Positions 22,496 through 34,130 are shown, numbered from the stretch's first letter. The stretch: DNA of 64,000 nt from Bettongia penicillata ogilbyi (GCA_023548195.1 JAJHZJ010000252.1:689501-753500), one strand, 5' to 3'. The notes: generated by a model from the letters alone, not told the origin. A program made the numbers and translations.

Positions 22496-23362
22496 GTTCT
22501 TAATGGCTCCTCTATTACTGGTTCATTTTTGTGGTTTTAGCCCCATGGTTTCTTTCAGTTTCTGGGTATTTTACCCTCTTTTGATGATATTTAGAGAAGG
22601 TATATTTGCTTACTTGCCCTTTCTTTGGTATTTATTTATAAATGCTGAAATACTTGTTTTGGTAGGAAAGCATCAAATGCCTCTTTTTAAAAGTATTTGG
22701 CTCAGATTTTCAAGGTATTACACCCTGGGTTTCATTTTGAGTGCCTTTGTTCTTTGGAGTACTTTATTGCATTCCCTTCTCTGGTTTCAGAATAATTTTG
22801 TGTTATTTTAATTTCCTACCTTTTTTTTTTAAAGATCTTTCTTCCATTCATGTGCAGAATTTGTTGTTGGTCCACTGCACAATTTAACCAGAATATGTAA
22901 AATTTAACTAATGTGTATCTTAGAGTTTCCAGGGTTTGATTTTTATTTTTGTTCTCCTGGTGGCAATCTAGAATTTATTTTGATCGGTACTTTGCTATAT
23001 TGAAATTCTAAGCATTTTTCTTCTATTTCTTGCATCATGGTGTTTAGATTTTGTTGACTTGTGTTCTTTAGGATGACCTACAGTCTTTACGTTCTCTCTC
23101 TACTTTGTGCCTTGATGTTATTGGATTTTGCTGATTTGAAGATTGCATGTTTTTTTTTTTAAATGCTACTTACTGCATTTTGCTACTTTTTCCGGATTGT
23201 CCTTTGCTTCTGCATATTTGTATTCTCAATTAATTGTTCTCTCGTTTTCTTCTTTGGAGAGACTTATTGTCATGGATTTAAGTTTTTCTACTCTACCAGT
23301 TATTTCTGCTGTGTATGTAGACTTTAATTTCTACTTTCATGATTTTTATTGCCTCACTAGAG
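22496..23362. other. T-rich intronic sequence, possibly old LINE, unassigned
   Basis: T-rich sequence directly following the antisense L1 3' end. It could be further L1-derived material, but no diagnostic motif was recognised. No coding region is supported. Confidence 0.4.
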
Positions 23363-23363
23363 G

Positions 23364-23845
23364 CAGCTGATTTTGCACTAGACAGAATATTCAGCCTGGA
23401 GTCAGGCAAACCCGAGTGTAAATAAAGCCTCAGACATGTACTGGCTATATAACCCTGGGTACAAATCTTTTTCCTTTTTTCTGCTGCAGTTTCCTCAGTG
23501 GAAAATTGTGGTAATTGTACTTACCTCACAGGGCAGCTGACAACTTGTTATTCAGTTGCATCCAACTCTTAGTGGCACATCAGTACTGTCCTTGGGGTTT
23601 TCTTGGCAAAGATACTGGAGTGGTTTGCCCTTTCCTTCTCCAGTGGATAAAGGCAAACAGATTAAGTGACTTAGCCAGGATAACACAGCTAGTATATGTC
23701 TCAGGCAGGATTGGAACTCAAGTCTTCCTCACTCCAGGTCTAGCTATTTGTTCTCTGAGCCACTTAGCCGCCTCACAACATTGAGGACCAAATAATTTTT
23801 GTAAAAGTACAGTGCAGTACCTGGCACCATATAAATGCTTATTCT
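23364..23845 (+). mobile_element. SINE (CORE-type), sense, split by a second SINE
   Basis: The first half carries 'gcctggagtcaggcaaaccc', 'ggctatataaccctggg' and 'gcagtttcctcagtgg', ending at 'acttacctcacaggg'. The second half resumes at 23778 with 'ttgaggaccaaataatttttg' and 'cagtacctggcaccatataa', the normal SINE 3' part. The intervening 240 bases are an inverted SINE. Confidence 0.7.
23531..23770 (-). mobile_element. SINE with tRNA head and RTE-like tail, antisense, nested
   Basis: Read on the minus strand it runs from a tRNA-like head with B box 'gttccaatcc' (about 23710), through 'ctagctgtgttatcctggc', to the tail 'ccagtatctttgccaagaaa' and 'ggatgcaactgaataac'. The same tail is found on marsupial SINEs that share their 3' end with RTE LINEs. 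A 7-bp repeat CCTCACA at 23524-23530 and 23771-23777 is a plausible target duplication. Confidence 0.7.
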
Positions 23846-24600
23846 TTCTCTTCCTTCCCTTATTTCTCTTTTGAATGATTCAGGAACATCCTGATCATTC
23901 CATGATCTCTTGGGAATTCACAGGGTTAATGAAATTTCAGAGAGGTAGAAGAGAAAATTTGATACAAGTTGACCTTGGCACATTGTTATACACAGGTTAA
24001 GTTTTAGTGCATGCTTTGCAAAATTGTCTGTCTTTTGAATTCATATTACAGATCCACACATGAAGACTGCATTTGAAGATCTGAAAGAAAACATTTACAA
24101 AAAACAATTATTCTTAAAGAGGAACGTATTCGTATACTGTATAAAAGCAAATGATCCAAAATGTGGGATATAGTGGAGTGTTTGTATTGAGTCAAAGACA
24201 TGGATTCTGGTTCCACTGTATCTTTTGCTATCCTGTGAACTTTTAACAAGTCATAACCAGAGTTTTACCTGTATGATAAAAGAGAAGTACCTCTGCGAGT
24301 TGTGAGAACTCAATAACGTACCTGATTTATGAGTGGAGCTAGATTCTAACACAGGGTTAAATGTAGAGCATGCTACCCTGTAACTAGGAATGGATTTGTA
24401 TTAAAAAATATTTTACAAAGATGCTGTAGCATCTTATATAGTCCTGGTGGTTACTTCTTGAATACATGGTAATTCGATACGCACATGGGCTTATGTTTGT
24501 ATACTCCCAACTTACAAAGATAGCTCAATTACAGAGGGTTTCACCTGCCCCGCCCCCCCACTCCCCAAAAAAAAGCTTCTTCTGGCTCTTGGTAACTTCA
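23846..24600. other. Intronic sequence, nothing recognised
   Basis: AT-rich intron without coding signal or a repeat that could be named. Confidence 0.5.
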
Positions 24601-24700
24601 TCTTGTCAGTTCCCAATGAGTTTAATTATCATCTCTATGCCAGTGACTTCCAGGTCTGTTTATCCACCAGTTTCTCTCCTGACCTAATTTTAGCCCAGCC
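24600..24700 (+). mobile_element. L2 scrap, sense
   Basis: 'aattatcatctctatgccag' followed by 'acttccaggtctgttta' and 'tctctcctgacc' matches the L2 segment usually reading tatgctgatgactcccagatc. It is short and diverged. Confidence 0.5.
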
Positions 24701-25990
24701 CTCACAACCACTGAAGAGCAGAATCATTACAGAGAGGTAACAAGTCTCCTTCATCACCTCCAGCCACAATTGCTGATCATGTGCCACCAACAGTCACGAC
24801 CTCCGGGGATGATAATATCTCCCAAACCTAGCCCAGGCAGCGATCATCCTGTGAAGCAGCCCTAGGGGAGATGCAGTCTAGCAATTCTTCCTGCAGGTAC
24901 CACAGCCCTAGCTACTGCAGACCCAGAAAGTTCTTGCCCACCCAAGTCCTTGGCACTGTCAATGGTTCAACATCAAAAGCTGATAGGATTTTATCTGTGG
25001 AAATGATATTGAAGAATGAAAATTACTTTTTGCTTTTCTTTTGGACCATAAGTACCATGGGCATTTTCCATTTGATTTGTAATTGAAACCTCCCATATGT
25101 ATTATCTTACTGAAAAGAATGTGAGCTTTTTGGAAGTCGAGACTGTTTTATTTTTCCATATGCTTTGCAGGTAATAAGTATTTATTCATTCATTCATCAT
25201 TTATTTGTGGTCCCCCAAGTGTCTTGTTGGTTCCAAACCTGAACCTGAATCAATCAACCAGCCAGAATTACCACTGTCTGGAATACCTTAAAATCATTCC
25301 ATGAAATCCACTTTAACAGGGAACTGTAGTGAAATTGCTTTCCTCCTTTTTTCCCCTTCTTGCCTCTTGTCCATGTAAATTCCCTCAGAGACAGACTGAA
25401 AAGGGCCAGGAGGAATCAGGACTGGGTGGAATTTGTGGCCTTTGCACTACTTTTTTTAGAAGCCAAATTGCTTTATTTCCATACTAGTATTTTCCTCATT
25501 CGAAGCTCACCTCTCAAAAAGTTTCAGCTTGGTCTATTGGACATTTCCCTTGTGAAAATGTTTCTTATTTTTTAATAGAATCAGTGGGAAAATGAAGATT
25601 TATAATTTATTTTATTGCCACGTTTCCTATGATACTTTATTTCTGTAAAATTAATTGCATTTTCCCCCACAGATTAACATGCAGATGACAGAAAACCTTA
25701 CTGTGAAAGAATGGCTTGTGGGTACACTAATAGTATAACTTGCTAGCCTAAGACTAAAATCAAATCTGCTTTACTTGCTTCCACTTTTTTTTCCCATTCT
25801 GTCTTTTGTATTCATTCAGAATATGCTATTTCCAGTGAAGTAGTCCCCAGCAGAATTTCCTTCTCCAATGCCCCCTATTCAAGGCAGAGGTTCACATATT
25901 TCTTGTCCCCTGTTGTTAACATCAAGACCATTTTCCTACCACCCTCTCTCCATAACTTTTCTTCTTTTAAACCCAAGATACTCCATTTGT
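24701..25990. other. Intronic sequence with an L2 3' end scrap
   Basis: At about 25110-25205 'gaatgtgagctttttggaag' and 'aataagtatttattcattcattc' resemble a sense L2 3' end. The rest (C-rich 24720-24930, AT-rich afterwards) gave no recognisable gene or repeat. Confidence 0.45.
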
Positions 25991-26660
25991 ATTTACGTCT
26001 TCTTCATCCTGGTCTCCATCAACCTTCAGTCTCCCAAAGGCTCTGCCGCCTTGGCCAGTGACTTCAGCCTCTAGTTTATAATTGTCCTTACCATATCATC
26101 TCCAGTGAATTGAACATCTTGAATTTAGAAAGGGTGGTGTAAATGAAAGCTCAGATCAAGCCTATGTTCAAATCCAATTTCAAGCACTGCGTAGCTGCTA
26201 GAGCTTTCTACTCTCAAGGTTCTTTTCCATATACTCTTTTATCCTTTATGTACATATTGATTTACGTGTTGTCTTCTCCATTAGAAGGTTTCCCCATTTT
26301 CTTTTTTTTTTTTTTTACCATTTCCTTCATTTTTGTCTTCATCATTGACCAGTCTCCCAGAAGCACTGCCATCTCTATCACTGCCTTCCATTACTGTCTT
26401 TGTCCTTTCCATCCCATTGCTTGCCGTCATTCTCTATTTGAACATCTGATTGATGACCTTTATATTATAACATCTTGGATTTAGAAAGCATGGTGCAGAT
26501 GAAAGCTACATTAGATTTGGAATCACATGAAGCCCCAGTTCAGCCTCCTTCTAGCATATTTATTTACATGTTGTCTCCCCTATTAGAATGACCTTCTTGA
26601 GGGCAGAGACTGTTTTGGCCTTTTTGTATTCCTAAGGCCTAGCACAGTGCCTGCCATATA
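25990..26660. repeat. Diverged tandem duplication, about 300-360 bp per unit
   Basis: Two similar passages recur in the same order. 'cagtctcccaaaggctctgcc' (about 26027) pairs with 'cagtctcccagaagcactgcc' (about 26351). 'aacatcttgaatttagaaag' (26113) pairs with 'aacatcttggatttagaaag' (26469). 'tttacgtgttgtcttctcc' (26261) pairs with 'tttacatgttgtctcccc' (26563). Offsets fall from 356 to 302, so one unit carries an indel. The second copy runs into an L2-like 3' end. Confidence 0.6.
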
Positions 26661-26695
26661 ATAAATGCTTACCGTGTGCTTCTTTACTGACCAGA
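26560..26695 (+). mobile_element. L2 3' end, sense
   Basis: 'cttgagggcagagactgttt', 'gtattcctaaggcctagcac' and 'gcctgccatataataaatgc' form the standard L2 3' end signature in order. Confidence 0.75.
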
Positions 26696-26699
26696 CAAC

Positions 26700-27435
26700 T
26701 CCCTGTTTGATAAGAACTGTGGGAAAACTGAGAAACAGTCTTTCAGAAGTTAAGATTTAGATCAGTATCTTCTACTGTGTTCCATATTAGATTTAAAATC
26801 GATAAGTGACCTGCGTCTTAAAGATCATTCAATTAAAAAAATTCAAAAAAACCAGTTCATTTTCCTTTTTCAGCTTTGAGTAGGGAGTAGATTCTTAAAA
26901 AAAGATGAGGATTAGAGATAATTATAAAAGGTAAACTTGGTAACTTGTATTACGTGACATTGAAGGAATTTTATAGGCATAAAAGTAATATGTATAGAAT
27001 AAGAAGAGAAGTACTCAACTGCAGAAAGTCTTTGTATCTCGTATTTCTATTACAACTGTTATGACCAAAACCTAGTCGCCAATAAGTTGTCAAAGTATAT
27101 GAACAGAAAAATAGAAAAACAAAAAAATAGAAATTAAAATCTTATTTAAAAAAAGAATGTAAATTCATTGAGGGCAAGGATGGTTTTGACTTTTTGTTTG
27201 CATGTTTTGAATTTACACTGGTGTGCAAAATACTTGTGATAAGGAATAATTTTCACTTTGTGACAGCTGTGGTCATGTTTATTCTACTTACGTGAAAAAG
27301 ACTCAGAACATCTGGTCTTAAACAGTGAAATCATATTGAATTAGTTTTTTCATCATTAGTTAATATTTTGTAAGTTGAATGATGTATTTTCCCAAACATG
27401 TGTTTTCTTTTGGTTGTGTTTTTAAGCATGGCTAT
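26700..27435. other. Intronic sequence, nothing recognised
   Basis: AT-rich intron with scattered A runs, and no coding or repeat call possible. Confidence 0.5.
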
Positions 27436-27439
27436 TACT

Positions 27440-27900
27440 TTTAAGGAAACTGCAAAAATCACAGTTCTTAGAAGAGTGCATTTCAATGACTGTTAGAGAT
27501 ATTGCCAGGACTATTGTTCTGTAGAGTCAAGCATTTCAAAGATCATTCGAGCCCACAGTGAAACACAAGTCAGCACAAATATTAGCATTGTCGAAATGAG
27601 AAAATACCAAGAACTGACAAACTATTGTTGCAAAGACCTTCAAATGGTTGCAGCAATTGAGTTATTTCCTCTAAAATGTGACATAAGCTTCTTGAAGCTG
27701 ATAAAAATAAGATTTGTTTGTTTTTTGACCTGCTAGGTATTGCTATGAAGAAAAACAACATTCATTATGGGAATGTCCATATAAAGAAAAAGTGCTCATC
27801 TTGGGCATATACAATTACAAAGATTGGAATGCTGATGATTAGGAAAAAATTGTTTGATTTGAAACTCAGTTTTTCATGTAAGGCTGAACCAAAACTGTTA
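27440..27900 (+). mobile_element. Probable Tc1/mariner transposon fossil
   Basis: Sense-strand translation, with stops and shifts, gives MTVRDIARTI near 27488, like the helix-turn-helix start of Tc1 transposases. It then gives YNYKDWNADD at about 27810-27839 followed by EKIV and FETQFF. This matches the Tc1 pattern preceding the second catalytic aspartate (K-x-W-T-x-x-D-W-K-x-V-x-W-S-D-E-S-K-F). Terminal inverted repeats were not located. Inactive. Confidence 0.45.
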
Positions 27901-27959
27901 GTTTGCACATTACTCTCAGTGCCCAGCTGTAATGCCAGTGTGATACCACGGCAGCTGCC

Positions 27960-28865
27960 ATGGATACACATGCGTATCTCCAGGGTAAATTTGCAAAATA
28001 TAAAGCCTCTTCCTCAAAGATGAAACCAGAATGTTTATTCATATACCAGAAAGCCAGTTCCACCATGGTAACAGCTACGTTTGTACATATTACCAATAAA
28101 TGAGCACTGCCATCCCAAGCCTTCCTTTCTTTAGGCCTCCCCACAAACAAATTCCACCCTCTCTCATTAAAGCTGCTCTGCCTCAACTCTGTCTCATTCT
28201 TTCTGCTCCAGCCATTCAACGAGCTTCTCCCACCATTGGCTCCATGTGACTCAGGCTGTGGGCTGGGGCCTGTTAAGGGGCAGGGAAGAGCTTCAAGGTT
28301 CCTTCCATTACCCCAGCATATAGTGCTTAACAGATGCTTGATTGATTGTTGGGACAGATGTGTGCTTATTGCACACGAAACTGAAAAATATTGGCTTACA
28401 AAATAGACATTTTAAAATAAATTCATGGCTTTCCTAATCATGCTTCCTAGCCATAACTTATAGAATTTTTGCCTTTAATTGTGACATGTATTATGCATGT
28501 TAATTCGCAGTTGTATTAAAATGGGCATCATTTTATGCTTAGGAGATGAGGAAAAAATGGGAAATTAGCTCTAGAACAATCCCTGACAAGTCATGCACTG
28601 CTCATTGTAACACAATCCAAAACCACAATGAAATTACCAAGAAAATACATGATTTGTTCTGCTGTCTTCATTGGTTCTTATTGGAAAAAATGATGAAATA
28701 TCTTTATAAAGTCACTCATAATTTTGAATTAATGCATTTATTCCTGTGAAAGAAGTGATAGTTATGTACTTGTATATACCTAATAAATATCCAAGTTAGT
28801 TTACTTCCAGTGTTTAATTTGAAGGTGTATTTATTGTTTCTTAGCTAATTTTTAATATTTCTCTT
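27960..28865. other. Intronic sequence, part possibly LTR-derived
   Basis: From about 27985 to 28270 the composition shifts to mixed and C-rich, with 'attaaagctgctctgcctc' at about 28167. A similar poly(A)-signal-plus-pyrimidine layout occurs in LTRs, but no ends or primer-binding site were found. At about 28310-28350 'tagtgcttaacagatgcttg' is an L2-like 3' end. The rest is AT-rich intron. Confidence 0.35.
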
Positions 28866-28871
28866 TTATAG

Positions 28872-28949
28872 TATGGATGGAGCTGATCTATGTTTTGAAA
28901 TTGTAAAACGAGCAGATGCTGGTTTTGTATACAGTGAAGCTGTAGCCAG
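28872..28949 (+). CDS. CASK: CASK coding exon (exon 4 in the human numbering), CaM-kinase-like domain
   Basis: A 78-base exon bounded by TTATAG and GTATGT. It opens with the T that completes the Phe codon begun in the previous exon. It then reads [20 protein letters not shown] followed by SEAVA, and ends with AG, the start of the Ser codon completed by T at 35779. It covers the hinge and the start of the C-lobe (helices D-E) of the pseudokinase-like CaMK domain. In human the same stretch lines the nucleotide pocket. Length is a multiple of three and both borders share the same phase, so skipping would keep the reading frame. Confidence 0.95.
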
Positions 28950-29559
28950 GTATGTAATTTAAACTAATGTTGAGGGGCTGGGGGGAAGGTAATAGAGAAG
29001 AAAATGGTATGGAAATTATTTTAGAGAGCCTGGTGTTAGATTGTACAATAGAAATGGTACTACTTTTGTTCTACATGGAATGCATGAATATTATATTAAT
29101 ACAACCGAAAATTAGCTCCATATGAATATTTTAACATACTCTATATGTTTGGGGTTTTTTGAAGGTAAATGAGCCTGCAAGGGCTAATAATTGTCATATT
29201 TGCTAGATAAAAAAACACTATAACACAGATGAAATTATATACTTTTTTTTGACAGTTGTTTTAATGTATTACTAGGAGATGCATTTAATGCTTGTTGATA
29301 GCCTGAAAAGCATAGTGGAATCATCTTTTTGAAAAATTTAACTTTATATGGAATGCTTGACTATTATGTATCATTAGTTTTCTCATATTATGTGGCATCC
29401 ACTGAAGATGTGAAGCTACACATCTTGGTTTCTATGTTGAGTAGAGTGTTCTGTCCTTTAAAACGTACTATTTTTAAAAAGGCAGTAATTACAATGATTA
29501 AATTAGAACTGTCACAGATGTACATCACATTTGTCCACTTGTTTCCTTACATACCACAC
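28950..29559 (+). other. CASK intron 4, first part, nothing recognised
   Basis: Begins at the splice donor GTATGT. AT-rich sequence with no coding region or repeat assigned. Confidence 0.5.
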
Positions 29560-30215
29560 TTCAGTTTTATTTCTTTGTATGCTTACATTTTTATATTAAA
29601 TTTTATTCTTTTCCTCCCTTCTACCACCCTGCCTCATCCCCACTAAGAAGAACAACCAACCCTTGTAACAAATCATCGTAGTCGAACGAAACAAAATTCC
29701 ATATTAGTCATGTCCAAAAATGTGTTTCGTTCTGCATAATTAGTGCACCAACTTCCATCAGGTGGTAGATCATCTTCTTCATCATCAGTCCCTGGGAATC
29801 ATGGTTGATTATCGAATTGATCAGAGTTCTTAAGTTTTTTGAGGTTCTTCATTTTTACAATGTTTTTATATAAATTCTTCATCTGGTTCTGTTCACTTTC
29901 TATAAATTCAAAAAACTCTTCCTAGGTTTCTCTAAAATTGTCCATTCCATCATTTTTACAATATGATAATATTCTTTTTCATGTATTATACTTTGTTTAG
30001 TCATTCTGCCAGTAGTTTTCTCCTCACTCTTTCCAATTTCCAGTTCTTTGCCATCACAAAAAGAACTGCTTTAACATTTTTGTGCAACGAATCCTTTTCT
30101 TCTTTCATTGATCTCTTTGGAGGTACAACCTTAGTAGTGGTATCACTGAATCAAAGAATATGCACAGTTCAGTAACTTTTTGACTTAATTCCATATTGCT
30201 TTCCACTTAATACAT
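29560..30215 (-). mobile_element. L1 3' end fragment, antisense
   Basis: The plus strand holds the complement of the marsupial L1 ORF2 end and 3' UTR: 'ttccatattagtcatgtcc', 'tcagagttcttaagttttttg', 'ccagttctttgccatcacaa', 'agaactgctttaacatttttg' and 'agtagtggtatcactgaatc', in that order. Diverged and truncated at both ends. Confidence 0.75.
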
Positions 30216-30469
30216 TAAACATGAATACCTTTAAGAGAAAAAATCAATACTGTTTTTATAAATAAAATTTAAAGATACCACTGTATGTTAAATATAAGAA
30301 AATTAACTTCGTTACATTATAAAGGGAAATCTTTAAAATGTTATCATGAAGTAATAAAGTTCTAGGTAAACAATGTATGACTTACTTGGTTTTTAGTAGA
30401 AGCACAGCGTTTGTATTTAATTTCAAGAAACAAAAAAAAAGTGCTTATTTTGCGAATAGTATATATGGT

Positions 30470-30665
30470 ACCTTGAAGTTTATAAAGCATTTTCCATATT
30501 AGAACAACCATCCTATGAGAAGTTGAGGCTAAGAGGTTAAATGACTTGTTCAGTGACACACAGCAGTTACTAAGTCATGGGGTAGGCACTCAAACTCAGG
30601 GCCTCTAACTCCAAATCTAAAGTTCTTTTTGCTACACAATGTAGCTGCTCATAGTACTTATAGTG
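30470..30665 (-). mobile_element. SINE (CORE/MIR-like), antisense
   Basis: The plus strand runs 'tttataaagcattttccata', 'gaagttgaggctaagaggtt', 'aaatgacttgttcagtgacac' and 'actcaaactcagggcctcta'. This is the full complement of a CORE-SINE from 3' end to tRNA-like head. Confidence 0.75.
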
Positions 30666-32560
30666 TGCAGCTTTGAAGATACTTATGGTTAGTGTCAGTT
30701 TCAGTTACCACTGTAATCCTGTACTTCCCAGCACTCTTTGATTTTTCCTTGTCTTAGACATCCAATTTATGTATCTTTCTCAAGGAGTGTAAGATTAAAA
30801 GCTTGACATAATGGCATAGTGTTAAAACAGTAAGATTTCTCCTATTTATCTGAGTTTTAGGAAACAGGTAGCTGCTAATATACTTTGCTATATGAAAATG
30901 AAATGATTTGAAAATACTTATGTTAGTTATTCATTGTATTTAGCTTTTAACTTAGAAAGAGCATTGTGACTGAAAATAAAGATTATAATGACTTTGTGAA
31001 AAAAATTTTGAGGAGCAAGCAGAACCATGACTAATCTGTGGAATTTTCAAAGGGAAAATTTAGTTCCTAAGAGCTTTATAACAGTAGATGAAATATAATA
31101 TGTTGCATTACAAAGTGTTGAACCCTTTGTGTTTACACAGATCTGTCAGGCAGTGTCAGGCACTGGATAGAAGACTGGAATGGGTGACCCCCAAAGGGAC
31201 CTTGAAATAGTAAATATCCATGATTCTGTGAAAACACCATTCCATTAATTTCACACTAATATGCTGATGAGACATAAAACTCGTATTAAAACAAAAGCAT
31301 TTTGATGTTTGTCTTTTTCTTTCTGACTCACTAATTATATTATGACCATCTGGAAAAGCAGCAAAGCAAATAGCATCAAATATAACTGCATTTGGCTGTT
31401 AGTCATCTTATTGATGATTGCTCTGGTCTCTAGTGAATCAGGGTGAAGCTTTTCTGGTCCACAGAGAATAGTGACAGAGCCGCAATGTGTCACTGAGCTG
31501 TAGTGAAACAACAGGAGCTCTATGTGGAGATCTTCACTTCACCCCATTTCAGTTAGAAAGTTTGGTTAAGAGAGTCACTAAGGGAAAGCTTTACTTTTTT
31601 CCTTAGAATGCTGAAAGAAAACAGTCTTTTTACAAAAATAAATAAAACAACAACAAAAAAACCAAACCCTTATTTTTGTCACCAGCTTAATCTAGGGAAT
31701 TTGACAGTCTACTAGAATAGCATGTCTGAAAGTGGCTTTTAAGGAGTTATCTTTGAAAACCTGAGGGCAGGAATGTTGTGTCTCTGAAATGCAGCGAAGA
31801 CCAGGTTGGCACATTATCTGCTTGCCCTGTCAGTCAAGTCAGCACTGAGAAGTATCTTCTTTGTCATTACTCTGTGTCTGTGTTTTGGCTTATATTAAGC
31901 CAGTGCCATAGTAATTTATTGATTTGGAATGGAGTTTGTAAACTACCCTTCTATACTTTTGTTCTTAGAGAGACATTTTAGCTTATTCTTTGTGACCCAT
32001 CAGATTGCAACCTAAACTTAATAATCTATTGAATCATATAATTATAGAGATACCCTCTAATGATCTAAATACAGCTGTGTATACCTACCTTGATATTTCT
32101 TCCTAGTTTCACAGAAATTCCTGCAACTTTAAAGAGGAAAATTTTTTGTTAACCTATTTCCTGAATACTTGAACAAATTTATTTCTGTCAGAGGTAGTAC
32201 CCCTGAGGTAGCAATGTTGCTCTCATTATTTCAGTAGTAAATTTCTCCTTTCAAAATCCTGTTTCTACACTTTATGATATGAAAATTCAGGTTAGCCAAA
32301 AGGTAGTTGTAATTAATGTGTGATATTTAGACTATTTGATTGACAAAGATTTCTGCTTCTTGAAGACTGTTACTTTAAATCAGTATATAGCAATCCATTC
32401 TAAGTATTTTGTTGAAATGGTTTTGTTGGGGTTTTTTTCTTACCGAATAACTGAAACCAGTTTTCTCTAAGTTATCTAGATTTCTAGGCTTTGGAGGCAT
32501 CATTTTAAATGTAATGGTAGTGAATTCATTTTCATATATAATGTCTTACAGTAATTGAAA
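30666..32560. other. CASK intron 4, nothing recognised
   Basis: Nearly 1.9 kb of AT-rich intron without a supported gene or assignable repeat. It includes an A/C-rich tract (aaaacaacaacaaaaaaacc) near 31645-31668. Confidence 0.5.
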
Positions 32561-32564
32561 ATGA

Positions 32565-32790
32565 ATTGAGATTCCTAGTGGTACAGTGAAAACAAGTCTC
32601 TACCTGTTAGGAATGAACTGGTTTTGAAACCCAGCTGTGACTTCTTCAAGTTGTATAATTTTATATAATTATTTAAAGTCTCTGAGCCTCATTTCATTAT
32701 CTGCATAGTGAGATTAATATTTTCAATTCTTGCTTTGCAGGATTGTTGTAGGGAGAATATTTTGGTGACATCTTAAAATACTATACATGT
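32565..32790 (+). mobile_element. SINE (CORE-type), sense
   Basis: Ordered landmarks: 'gttttgaaacccagctgtgac', 'gtctctgagcctcatttcat', 'gcaggattgttgtagggaga' and 'aatactatacatgt'. These correspond to the head, core and tail of marsupial CORE-SINEs. Confidence 0.65.
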
Positions 32791-33415
32791 ATGGGTAGTT
32801 CTTAAAATGAGAGAAACAGCCTGCTAATTAGAGTATGAATTTGTATTAAGAGTTCTCATCTCAAATCATTAAAAGTCTATGATGTTTTCATTTGTTTCTT
32901 AACTGAAATTCAGTGTTTCTGTACTTTGTTCAAATATGCCACTTAGAATTTCTTACTTTTAATATTAGGAGTATCTAAAGGTGAGGCCTATAGATCATTA
33001 GAATTCTAAACTCTTATCTTTATAAATCAAATGTGGGTATTACGAGCCCTTTCTAGTGAATCCTGAAGTGTTAATATATAATGTAATCAAATGCATATTG
33101 ACAGAGATCAAATGAAGAGGCAGTTCTTTATCAACTTCGGTATATGAGAAAGCTTAGGGTGATCAGGTAAAAAAGGAAGAAATTGAACCTAAAAAATTGT
33201 TGAGTAATAACTGGTAAGCATATGAACATAGCTAAAATTAAGCATTTCGATTGTTCTTGATTATAGTACTGTCAAACTGTTGACCTTCTTTTAATGAGAG
33301 ACAGCAACAGATCATTTTGGGGCAGGACAGAAGAAATACATACATTTCCAGACAATTCCCCTTAAGTGCCATTCTTGGACCCTGCTGCTAGAGCATATTA
33401 GTATATATTGTTATA
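32791..33415. other. CASK intron 4, nothing recognised
   Basis: AT-rich intron, with no gene or repeat assignable. Confidence 0.5.
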
Positions 33416-33419
33416 TCGT

Positions 33420-33850
33420 AGTCACTGTCTGTGTGGACAGCTAGTTTGGAATATCCAGTAGGAAGCTGGTGATGTGGTACCAGAGCTCAAGAAGGAGACT
33501 GGGGCCTGGATATATTTGTCTGTTGAGTTATCTGCATAGAAATGATAATTAAACTCATGGGAACGAATGTGAAGAGAAGCGTTAGGTAACATCACAGGGG
33601 GTAACATATTCATCATGACCCAACAGAGAATACTGAGAAGGAATCGTTATACAAATACTGTAGGAGAAGAACTAGGAGAGAATAGTGCCACAGAAATTTA
33701 GAAAAGAGAGAGTGTCTCTCTAGGAAGAGATCACCAGTATCAGACGCATCAAGTGAGATCGGAAAGGACTGGACTGAAAGAGTAAATGACTTGGCAGCTA
33801 AGAGACGCTGGTCAGTTTGGGGAGTGCAGTTCATTTCCTGTCCCTACTAA
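33420..33850 (-). mobile_element. L2 fragment, antisense
   Basis: The plus strand contains 'gaatatccagtaggaagctgg', 'tgatgtggtaccagagctca', 'gttatctgcatagaaatgat' and 'aaactcatgggaacgaatgt', then 'ggagaagaactaggagaga'. These are successive segments of the L2 RT region in reverse. A 64-codon and a 73-codon open stretch on the minus strand are remnants of the L2 frame. Confidence 0.8.
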
Positions 33851-33879
33851 CCAGTCACGCCTGAGTCTTCGGGGCCTGC

Positions 33880-34130
33880 TCCTGTGTCCCCAGGGCGTTA
33901 CTAAATTAGATCTCTCCTTCCTTGACCCCCCAACATGAGTGCCTTCCCTTCGAGGTTATCTCCAGTTTTTCCTGTATATATCTTGACCATACATTGTTGT
34001 TTATATGTTCTCTCATTTATTAGACTGTGAGCTCCTTAAGAGCAGGGATTCTTTTTTGCCTTTCTTTGTATATCCAACTCCTGTACAGTTCCTGGGAGAC
34101 AGTGAGCACACAGTAAATGATTATTGACCT
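33880..34130 (+). mobile_element. L2 3' end, sense
   Basis: 'gttatctccagtttttcctg', 'gactgtgagctccttaagag', 'cagggattcttttttgcctt' and 'cacagtaaatgattattgac' are the sense L2 3' end. It lies tail-to-tail with the antisense L2 just upstream. Confidence 0.75.

Noticed and set aside
22401..22811. 136-codon plus-strand frame with hydrophobic composition
   Set aside because: T-rich sequence overlapping an antisense L1 3' UTR. Hydrophobicity reflects T-rich codons.
27866..28219. 117-codon minus-strand frame
   Set aside because: No similarity recognised. Overlaps the Tc1-like fossil and a mixed-composition segment. Isolated ATG frame.
33420..33850. Minus-strand frames of 64 and 73 codons as a new small gene
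   Set aside because: They are remnants of the L2 reverse-transcriptase frame in an antisense L2.
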